From positions 6,193,276 to 6,257,275 of the forward strand of contig JAQFVV010006245.1 in NCBI GenBank assembly GCA_028023455.1: a stretch of 64,000 nt of DNA. Direction: 5' to 3'. Below, in pieces: positions 27,901 to 39,900 of this stretch (the first letter of the stretch is position 1; each line of letters begins with the position of its first letter). This DNA is from Epiperipatus broadwayi. Lineage: Eukaryota; Onychophora; Udeonychophora; Euonychophora; Peripatidae. The position numbers and the translations under genes were made by a program. The notes below the pieces were generated by a model. That model searched no databases, was not told where the DNA came from, and was given only the letters and a program-made list of their open reading frames with translations.

Positions 27901-30900
27901 TAATTCATTGTTTATTTCTGCCTTGACTTCTTTTTATACATTTATTGGGTTTTTGTTATTGCATCACAAATAAATCTGAAAATTGTAGAGATACCTAGGC
28001 ATTTATTTTCCGTATTCAGGATCCATAAAGATTATATTTTCAGAAAGATGGAATAAGCACTCCAACTGAATTTTTATCCTATCATAGTAAATAAATTTGA
28101 ATAAGAGTGAATATCAATCATTTTTACAGTTGCTAATTTGCAAGCAGTACAAAACTGGTAAAACAAACAGCTATAGTTGATAGAGATGCTACTTTTTTTG
28201 TTATCTAGCAACAATCAAAATTCCCATAATAACAATACAATATATTCTATTATCTGAAAATTAACATTATTAACATTTATAAATTTTTGCTAACATTATT
28301 TTAAATCAGATGCTACTTTTTTTGTTATCTAGCAACAATCAAAATTCCCATAGTAACAATACAATATATTCTATTATCTGAAAATTAACATTATTAACAT
28401 TTATAAATTTTTGCTAACATTATTTTAAATCAAATTTTAAAAATAATAAAGAAACAAAACTTCATTTCTTACAAATTTATTTTGTTTGTTTTTTGATTTG
28501 TTAACACAAATAATTTTCTTTTTTTAAAAAGAAAAATTAAACTTTAAAAAGTTTTTAAACACATAATAACCCCTTTTTATTTATTTTCAGATGTTATACA
28601 TGTGACTTATGACAGAGAGGTTACAATACATATAATAGTTTGAACTTTTGTCATTATTATAAATAATATTGAAACACTGCAACAAAGAATAAAACCTAAA
28701 ATCTAATAAATAAACCAAGTATAATTTCAACACGTTAGCATCATAATTATCAAACTAAAAAACAAAACAAAACTGTATTTTATTTTTAAAAAAACCCATT
28801 TTTTATTTATTTATATATTTGAATCAATGAGCCAACAGTGTTCAAATTAGTAAAAAATGGACTTTTAAAATTTTTAACAGTAAAATAGTCTCTCTTTTTT
28901 TTTTTATGACAACCATGATTATGACGGTAACATGTTGAAAGTATACTTGATTTATTTATTAATTTTATTCTTTAGTATAGTGTTTTGATATTATATATAT
29001 ATTGTATGTGCACATACATACATCCACATCACACAATTGACTTAAAACAATGTAGTTTATATACCTGATATTTTAATATATCAATATTAAAAAATGATGC
29101 ATTTGGATTTTGATCAGACTGTCGCCTTAAGTGTGCTGTTAAAGCTAACATGTTAAATTCATAGACATTGCTGTCGCTGTTGTTCTGAGTAGTATCTCTA
29201 CAAAGTAGCAAAAATTAATTTATTTAAATTTGAAATTCAAACAAATGGAAGTAGAAATAATAATTTAATAATACTGAGTAAATTATATTAAAAATTAGAA
29301 AAACATATCTTACTGTGTAATAAGTTGTTTATTAGGCAGTATGTGTTCTAACTTATGTATGTTTTTTATCCTAAATGTTAGCACAGCTGGAGAAGGATTA
29401 TTAGTTAAAACTTGCACTATTCCTGCAGGAAAAGAAACCAACATATCTCCCAGAATGCGCACCATACATCTAATAATAAATATACATATAAGCATTACAC
29501 AGTTCTAAATTTTTTAGGATTTAAAAAAAAAAGCATTAAACTTATTATGATATATTATCTAACATTTATAAATATGAAAATCAGAAATTAAGATGTTCAT
29601 ACATCCACAGAATGTCTCTAGCATAGCAAAATTATCTTCTATAACAATTCAACTAGTCTTTCTGCATCTTGTTCTACTTTTCAAATATTATTAGCTGTTT
29701 CTCTTTTAATATCATCAATCGTTTTTTCTCATAGCTTCTACACTCCCTTTCAAGATATCTTTAAAACTACTTTTCTTCTAAATATACATCCAATCTAGCT
29801 CTCCCCCCACCCCATTTTTTTAATAATTTCTTCAGAATAATATTTTTTCATTTATTCTTATGAATATTTTTGATATTATCTTTCCAAATTATTCTTTCCA
29901 TTTTCAGCAAATTCACATCTCCAAAGACTTGAGTTTTTTCTTTTCATTTTTTTCTAACTGTCCACATTTCAGTTTTATACCAAAATATTCAAATTTTCTT
30001 TCTTAATCTAATTTCAATAATTCATAAATAACTTTCTAATTTTATTAAAACTTATTTAGTTATTGAAATTCTCAATTTCATTTCTTTATTGCTATTTTCA
30101 TTATAAGTGAGCTAATTTACTAAATATTTAAAAGCATTATACCAGCTCTAGTTCTATACCACCCCCCCTTCCCCGAAGCTATGTATAAATAACAATCATA
30201 TATTAACAAATGCAAAAATATAGTGACAACTTATTCTGTGAGCTCTGATGGTTTGCTGATCTTGAAAAGTAGAGCATGAAACTGGCACATTAGCATGATC
30301 TATGTGGGTTAGCTGCCTTATTCTCTGTTATGAGATATGTATGCTAAAGATTTTAATAGTTTTGTATAAATATTTAGAACAATATTTGTTTCATGAAAAA
30401 TATATGCAGTTGAGTTCACATTTTGCTGCTTTGATTTATTTATAGAAAAAAATTAGCTAGACAATCTAGGACAAAAATTTCAAAACTTTTATGCTATAAA
30501 GTAACAAAATGGCAATATTATCAGAAGCACAAAAATTATTTAAAAATCTTTATAAAATTTACTAAACCAACCAAAGACTTTGCTAAACACAAAGCATAAG
30601 AAGGTAAAAAATTTTCTAAGATTTATCAAGGTATTAAAATTATCATTCTTTTTTCTTGCAAATTTAATTAGATATCAATCAACAATAATGATAACATATA
30701 TTTTACTTTGATTCTTCAGATCCTTTGAAGCAGGCATGAATTGTTTCACTAAATGCTACTGCTAATGGTATGGTATCAGACATTCCTATTGTGAGTGGAC
30801 TTGGTCCCCGTGATACACCGTATGGCATAGATGTTGTCTTAAAATCAGAACTAAGACTTCCTATACTATCAGCTCGTGTAATCTGTGGGATTGGACTCAT

Positions 30901-33900
30901 CCTACCTGTACGAGTTGTATTCTACATAAAAATAAAAAAAAGATAATTAAACCAACAAAACATCTTCAAAAAAATATCAAAGAAAAAAAACAAATTAATG
31001 TCTACCAATGTTCTACGAGTTGGTGGACCAGGTAATAGAGGTGGACCACTGATATTAAGTCTCTGTTTCATTGCTGTCATTACACCCATTTCAGAATTAT
31101 CATTTCCAAAGGCATCTGAAGAGTCACCTAATTTAAAAATAAAATTGAACAATCTGAATAAAATATACAAATTGCAAAAAAATGATAATTAAATTGCTAA
31201 AATTTATAAAAATATTGAAACTGAGGATGCCATAAGCAAAATCATTTTAGTACTGCAATTAAAAAAAAAAGAAAAGATAAATACAATTTATTAAATAATA
31301 ACAATAATAATAATAAACCAAAGAGAATCAAACAGACAGCACATTTCTGCAATATCGGATACTTGAAAACAAATTTTTCTTGACATATATTTATGCCAAG
31401 CATAATATTCTCATTGTTATGATGCAAAAATATTGTAAAACAAACTATATATTTATTTAAGTTAAATCAGATGTCAATAAACATCGCATAATCACAATTT
31501 CTTATGCTTGCTTATAACGGTTATTAAAACAGGCAAAACTCTCTATACATATTGCCACTCAGTGCAAGCCACAGTATCCAATGGATGCCAGAAGGCTTGT
31601 GCATAAAATTCCCATCTACTGCCTACTCATCCAATATCCCCAGACTAGTGTTTCTCGCTTGTGGCCTTTGTCAGTGAGGAGCCTTGGATCTGAGAACACT
31701 GCACCTAGATCTTAGGATCTAATACAACCCTCCAGCAATCATTTTTTTATTTCTACTTAACTACAAAACTATGAGTCTTGCATAATGAGGGTTGCATTAG
31801 ATCCTAAGATCTAGGTGTCGTGCTCTCAGATCCAGGGCTCCTCAATGATGAAGACCACAAGCCAATAACTAGTCTGGGGATATGGGATGAGTAGGCACTA
31901 GATGGAGATATTATGCACAAGCCTTCTCGCATCCATTGATTACTCTGGCTTGCACTGAGTGGCAATACGTATAGAGAGTTTGGCCTGTTTTAATAACAAT
32001 TATAAGCAAGCATAAGAAATGGTGATCATGTGATGTTTATTGGCTTAAAACCAATCATGCCTAATAGGATAGTGGTGGCTATGCTTATTAAAAAACCAAA
32101 GTCACCAAAATGTATAAGTACTGAACTGAGTTCAGACCTATATGACTATATAAGCTAATGAGCTTGAATTTAAAATATTATAGTGTTTAAGATTCATAGT
32201 TTTGTAGTTAAGTAGAGATAAAATTGTGGCTGCTGGAGGGTTGCATTAGATTCTAAGATCTAGGTGCAGTGCTCTCAGATCCAACGCTCCTCACTGACGA
32301 AGGTCACAAGCCAGAAACTAGTCTGGGGATATTGGATGAGTAGGCACTAGATGGGGATTTTATGCACAAGCCTTCTGGCATCCATTGATTACTCTGGCTT
32401 GCACTGAGTGGCAATACGTATAGAGAGTTTTGCCTGTTACATCAGATGTCAAAAAAAAAAAAAAAAAGATGCAACTGTTAACAAAAATATTAAAAGTACT
32501 CTTATCTTCTATCTGGTAGTGTAGTTCTTGAAAAAAAAAATGGAGAATGATTTTCAAAGTATTATTTAAGTCAAATAATTTTTTACTTTTGGGAAATATA
32601 TGTATTCAAGCACGAGTGAGTGTGCGCACAACTGTTCCCAAAAGCTATTAATACAAAATAGCTAACTAAAAATAATAAACTAACTGAGCGCTTTCAAAGG
32701 ATCTTGCCATCATAATCATAGCTTGCTAATACATTTAATGATATGCAAATATGCTAATTCCATTTTTTTGATAAAGCATAGCATGTGTCCTTTATCAAAA
32801 AAATGGAATTAGCATATTTGCATATCATTAAATGTATTAGCAAGCTATGATTATGAAGGCAAGATCCTTTGAAAGCACTCAGCTAGTTTATTATTTTTAG
32901 TTAGCTATTTTGTATTAATAGCTTTTGGGAACAGTTGCGCCGCACACACACTTGTGCTTGAAAGTATTATTTACGAAATTTATACAAATAAGCATTTATT
33001 TTATATAGTGCATGTTTATAAATTGTAATACATCAAAGATCAGCCTTTCAAGCTACTGTGCATACGCTTTTTATGATGTTTTTCAACTTAATATTAAAAT
33101 CAAAGTCATAAAAAAAAAATGTTACTGCATTTAATACAGATAGAGGTCATTTACTAAAAAAAAAAAAAAAACTATTAAAATATTTTTTAATATCAGAATA
33201 AATTTATGAAAATATATACTTTCAATAATAATAAAAAAATTAAAGCCTTCATTTACTATGATTTTTGTCAAAAATTTGTATAGCATTTATTATTTTTTAG
33301 AAGTATAAAAAAAATTTATAAGGCTAATTCAAAACTTTCACAGACTTTAATGGATAAAAGTTTAATTATTATATTTAAGTTAAATATAAATTAATTTAGA
33401 AAATATTAAATCTGTGTTAAGCATATTAAAATAAATAAGATGATTAATTTGTTTACTGAGAGATAAAAAAAGACTAGATATTATAGGATATTTTGCAATA
33501 AAGAAGATAATGGACAGTAGTAAAAAGGAAGAAGTAAAAGTATGTTATTCTGAAAGTAGAAGTCAATACATTGGTTTATATACTGCTTTGAACCAAAAAC
33601 TAAGAGATATTTTTTATTAATAGACTCCTCTAAACTTCTAAATAACACACTGTTAAATCTAATTATTTTGATATATATGCCGATTAATGATTATTAATGA
33701 GATTGACATGATATGGTGAAACATGAAAAGAAATAATGGATTAAAGATGAAAAAAACAATGGAAGATTGATGAAATTTTGTTAAAAAAATAGCATGGACA
33801 TAATGAACCATGTTTAATTAATATAGGTTTATAATATTAGAAGTGTATGTGCATATTCTGGAGTTAATTAGATCTGGATCATAATTTAGTGGTAATATAA

Positions 33901-36900
33901 TTGAGACTATATTAAAAAAAAAGTGCTAAGTCAAAAAAAATATATATATTGATAAATATTAAAAAAAGAAAAATTAGGAAAAAAAAATATCAATTTCTTT
34001 TGAATAAAAAAAAAATAAGAATAAAAAGTAATAGGCTGTTGATAAAATCAAACAAAATAATTAATCAATGAAAATTTAAAAGATGTATTAAAGAATATGT
34101 TATAGATGGAATAAGAATGAGAGTAAACAACATTGGCAGTGGAAAAAAGGAAAATATGAATTCTATAAAAAAAAAAAAATAGAATTATATGAGAAGGGTT
34201 TAATAGTAAATGATACAACTAATAGAGAGTAGTTAGAAAACAATGTAGGAAGATAGAAGATCTATTTAGAAAACATATGTTGGATTTAAAGAATAAAAAG
34301 ATAGTTATTGAGTTCAGTTACCAAAAAAAAACATCTACCCCTGGTAATGAAATTTGCAACATAGCACTATCATATCTATCATATTTTTTCTTACAACTTT
34401 TAGTCAATCATAAATCATCATTTGATTAACCATTAATTGATAGCTAGCTGCAATGACTATGTTTTACTTATCCAAAAAAAAAAAATTGACTTTTCTTATT
34501 AACTGGAAAAAATTTCCAAATTTTATTTGGCTGGAATTTAATCACTACATTGTAGATATGATCATAAAGCTCCATTTAGTATAAAGTAAAAAAAGACTGG
34601 ATGAAAAAACTACAGGGCAGCAACGAATTAACAATTGTAGATAGAAATGGTAAATTATTAGTAAAAAAAATGGATGCACAGAAATGATATATACATCATA
34701 AACATATAACAAGTCTTCATTTAGTGAAAAAGTAAAGCATATAAATACAGAGGACTGATCTAATTGGCTATCTACATTTCTTATTTTTATCTTTTATTAA
34801 CTCCTTAAACATTGCTTTGAAATCATGGAAGAATACTGGGATGATTAGTTGATCATTTGAACATTTCGTTAGAAAAATGGCGATTTATTTTAGTAATAAT
34901 AGCTATGACTTAATTTATAAATTCAATGTGTATTCTAAACTCTATTACTGTTAGTTTTCACTGACAAGTTTTTTTTTTTTGTGAACTTATAGTAGTATTT
35001 GTTTTTTCCCCCAATTTCTAAAAAAGGTCAATTGGAAGTTTTCAAGGTTTTTTTGGATTTCTAGTTATCTATACTTAATATCAGCTTACAAAATTGAATG
35101 TCTTAGAATTTCAAAGTTCTTTTTTTTGATTTGTTTTGGAATTTTTATTATTCAATCTTTAAAATTTTGTGTAAATTTCTTCTTTCCTATTGGCTTTTTA
35201 AAAAGTGAGGAGAGAAAGAGGAGTTAATGGTTGTAGTATTCCCTAATTCAAACAACCTATTTTAATTGACAAATTTGATTTGGACATTTTGTATTTTGAC
35301 TTTAAAATTTTTTTTAAAAATTTCTTCTTTCTTATTGGCTTTTTAAAAAATGAGAAGAGGGGGGTGGGTTAATTGTGTTATCTAATTCCAAAAACTTCTT
35401 TTGATTTAGAATCGACAGACCTGGTTTGGAAATTTATATGTTTTTAAAATTTTTTAATTTTTTATTGTTTTTTTTAAAAATAAGGAAAGAGGGGAGGGGT
35501 AGGTGAAATGCATCTATTATCTAATTCAAACAACTTATTTTGATTTCTAATTGACATATTAGTTTTTTTGGACATATTTTAACTTTAAAAATTTTTAAAT
35601 TTCTTCTTTCTTATGGGCTTTAAAAAATGAGAGGGGGGGGGGTAACTACTTTGTGAACTTTGAGCCAACTACATAACAATACAAATTCAATCAGCTCCAA
35701 ATAAAAAAAAAACTGGCTGGCTATAAAACAAGCAAAAAAAAAGTTTAATAAAAAAACTTTTTTATTGATTTGGATTTTTTATTTTAAAATTAAAAAATAA
35801 TACAATCATTTAAATAAAAAACCAAGACTAACATTTAAATAAATATCAAAGTTTATTTTGAAACTAATTTCTAACAAATTAAAAAAAAAAATTGTAATGT
35901 AACCAGCAGTGGGAAAATGCTTTTTTTCATCTTTGGCCTCTTTTTTTTTAAAATTCACATTGAATTTATAAAAGTAAAAGTCAGCCAAAAAAAAATCTAT
36001 CAATGAAACTAATTCTAAAAGATTTTGGATTACACAATGAATTGATAGATTTAGTCATAGTAGTATTTACAAATATATATACCAAGTCAATACTATAGTT
36101 CTCTATTCTACCCCTTTCCTCACTTAGAAAAGAATTTTCTAAAGTCAAAAGAAGAATCCAAATTTAGAAACCAATTTTTTTTTTCAATTGTAAAAAGAAA
36201 ATAGTTATTTGAATTTAATTTACTACATTTTGAAAAACTGCATATTTTGCCCCCCCCCCCCTCCATACCCATCTTCTTTAAATCCAATAAGAAATTGAAA
36301 AGAGAAATAAAAATTCACCAAAAAGCAAAAGACCTGTCAAAGAATACTTATACACGAGGTTTTAGATTAAACAGTGAATTTATGAATTTAGTTCCAAGAA
36401 CAAATTGCTATTTTTGCAATACAATTTCTCGATTAGTTGTCCCAGTGCTTAAAGATTCAATTAAATAGAAAATTCAAATGCAGATAGTTGATTAGATCTG
36501 TACCAAAAACAATTATATAAAAATAAAAAACTTTGTAAAGTTTTAATGCCAAAACACAAAGAATTGATATTTCAGTAAAATTATTAAAGATTCTGTTGGG
36601 AAAAGAATCTGAAATATAATGAACTTTTGATTCATTATTTTCAAGGGACTGCAGAAAATAAATGATAGTATATATAAAAATGATGGAACAAAAAATTATT
36701 AAAAATTAAGGATAAGAAACCATTTAATGGTTATTCAATAAAATAATGTTCATTTAAAATACAACTTAACTGTAAGAGTTAAATGCATTCCAAACGTAAC
36801 ACATTAATCATTTATAATATGCATGTGTGTATAAAATCAATATATAGTAATTTCAATAACACAAATATGTAAATTTAAGAAAAAGCAGCTGATATTAATC

Positions 36901-39900
36901 ACAATAATAAAATTATTTTTGAAATTAAATAATTTTTATATTAATTTATTATAAAAATATAGTAGCTTATTTATTTTGATTTTATAAATTTTAAAAAAAA
37001 AATTGATATTTATTTGTTTTGGACAAATTTTTAGCTTCAATTGATCTTGGGAATTGTTATCATTTCTTATAAAAGCTTTATTTTTTTTTTTAAAAAAGTA
37101 AAATTTGCAAATAAACAAAACAAAAACTCTCTTTTTAAAGAATGAGTAATAAAAAAAAAAAGAGAGAGTGAGAAAAAATGAAAGTGAAATTAATCTCTCT
37201 TAATTTTAAAAAAGTAGACAAGTTATCTTTAAAAATGAGAAAATATAATTGTTATTTTTTATTTAATATAATAAAAATGTCATTAAACAAATAACTATCC
37301 AAGTAGAAGAACCAAGATTTGCTAATGATATTTGTGGAAGCAAAAAAAAAAAAAACATAACAATACATGCATATATGAAGGATTATTGATATTTTTAATA
37401 TAACCTATAACCAAAAGCAATAGTTGTGAATCTGGTGGAAAAAAACTAATGCAAAAAAAAAAAAAAATTAAAGTGACAATTTTTATATTCAGCTAAAAGT
37501 TGTTGAGAATCTTGAATAGAAAGATTTCTAATAGAATAGGTATTTATATCTGAATAGCAGCTGCCATAGTCTTATTAGTTTTTAGCAAGTGAAAATTTAT
37601 ATAAGCATATGTCTGTTCATAAGAGTAGGGATTGCTTCAAGTCATAGCAATTATTGTGGTTGCAGTTCAAACCTTGCAACAAGCCAGTAGTAATAAACTA
37701 TCAGATTAATAGGAATCAAACAATGTTAACATGTGATCACCAATCACTAATTGGTGAGTTTGATTATCAGTGATGGAATTATTGGCCTCTACTTTCATCA
37801 CACAGAGAAACATCATTTCATAAATAAAGCTGAAGATGAGAAAATTAAAGTAGAATCACTGCTATGCTTTGCAGAAAAAGAAATAGTACAGATTGCTAGT
37901 AAGCTAAATAAACCTGATACTCCCAAGGATTATCCTTTCGATCAAGTAAAAGATTGCTTGTTAAATTATTTTATCCCACATACCTAAAGCCATAGATTTC
38001 ATTTCAAGAATCGCTAACATAGCATAAATTAAAAATTAAAGATTATGACATTATTCTTTATTATCTTGCAAAAAGTTGCATATATAGTTCATTTCTACAT
38101 GAGGCACTTCTTGAGCAATTTCTGTGAGGGATGAGCTGATAGTAAGATAAAATTTAGTGAAGCTATAAAACATGGTATAGCTCATGATTTGATTCTTGAG
38201 CAATCAAGAGAATTTGTGGAGATAAAAAGCAAAAAATAATGTACAAATGGATGTTTGTAAGACATATAAACCTGAGAGAAAGGTATTTAAATATTAAAAA
38301 AATAATAATAGTAGTAATAAAACACTCTTTATTTGTTTTTGTTTTTTTTGCAGAAAAGCTGGACATAAAGCCAATGATTGTTTTCACAAAAATAACATTA
38401 CAAACTCTGTAACAAAAAAGGCACATCAAAATGATATATAACAAAAAATAGGTGAACCTGATAAAGATAAAAAAGGAAATCAGTTAGTCAATATAAAAAA
38501 TTGTCAAAGACGGAATGTAATAAAATCATTTTAAAGTTAAAATTATGCAGTAAGCCCATATCCAAGGAGGTAAATAGTGGTAGTAGTGTAACTTTGATTT
38601 TGGTGTGCGAATAGATTTCTGTAATTGCTAATTGTAAAAAGCTGCTGAAATGCAATTAAAATCAAAGCTCCTACTAATAGAAAGGACAGTAAAACTATTA
38701 ATTTGCCTCTATATGTAGTTTATGCTTCAATAAATCCACTAATCGGTTGAGACTGGTTTAAAAAACTGGGCATTAAATTTATGTTGAAAAGATTGAAATC
38801 AAAAAGAAAATGAGGGAAAAATCTAAATTGTTTAATGGAGAACCAAGAGAGATAAACCCTATCCCTATATCACTAGAGTTATCTCCAGGGGCAATACCTA
38901 TAATTTGTAAAGTGAGGAAAGCCTCATTTGCTCAGAAAGAAAAAGTTGAGAAGGCAATTAATGAATTTTAGTTAAAAATGGACAAACAATGTAATTTTTC
39001 CAATTATGAAACAATCTTGCTCTCGAGCAATGGTGGCAAACCTTTTAAGTGCACATGCCAAAAATTTACAGTATAATAAAAAAAAAATCAGTAAAAAATT
39101 AATTATTACAAAATTCGAGATAATTTTAAAAATTAGCATAGAATTTTACAAAGACAAATTGTCTTAAACAAACATTTGAATGAAATTTTTGCTGCTGAAT
39201 ATTAGATGGTAAATGCTTTACATGGGATCATATTTTGTCATTTTTAATATTTCTGAATCGATCTTTCATAAAATCAATTTTCTGAAAATAATGATTCACA
39301 TGTATAAGTAGAGAGGAAAAAATAATAATATAGCTGTAGCTAATATTTTTAAACAACAGAAGATTCCAGTTTTTAATATTTCCTCTTCAGCTTTTTTTTT
39401 TAAACCCAATATTTGATCATTTTCTATTATTTCCAAGCCATTTTTTAAATCAACACTTTTCGTTCTATATTGCAATTTGGTATATACTATCCAAATTCAA
39501 TGAGAATTTCTCGAGTTTAGCTGCTGATGTATTTTTGGATATAAAGTAAAATTGGATATTTCTTAAAATTGTCAGAATTTTATAAATCTGAAGAGTATTT
39601 GTTGATTATCAACTGTCTTACAATAGACAACTCTTGTACCAATTTATCTTGATTTGATTTCTTGTGAGATTTTATATCCAGAATGTTTTTTTTTTCTATT
39701 TGGAAAATATTTATAGATATTTGAAATAACATCACGATTAAAAATTTCTAATTTAGCTTCAAATATTTTAAATCAAATATGAGAATGACTATTTTATTAA
39801 CAACTTGTTATTTAATATTTAATTCATTTAAATGGAAGCACAAATCAGTAAAAAATATTAATTTTAAAAGCCATTCAACGTCTATTAATTGGATATATTG

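Larger units (their letters stand above)
10987..29064 (-). other. FCHO intron 7 (18.1 kb)
   Basis: GT-AG intron between exons 7 and 8 carrying the SINE, direct repeats, MITE, tandem repeats and Ty3/gypsy fossil listed separately. The stretches 10987-14870, 19460-23400 and 25320-28180 are AT-rich with many ATTTA-type strings and no recognisable coding or RNA features. Confidence 0.8.

Noticed and set aside
30998-31192. Plus-strand frame over exon 4
   Set aside because: It is the antisense shadow of the FCHO exon, which has family support on the minus strand.
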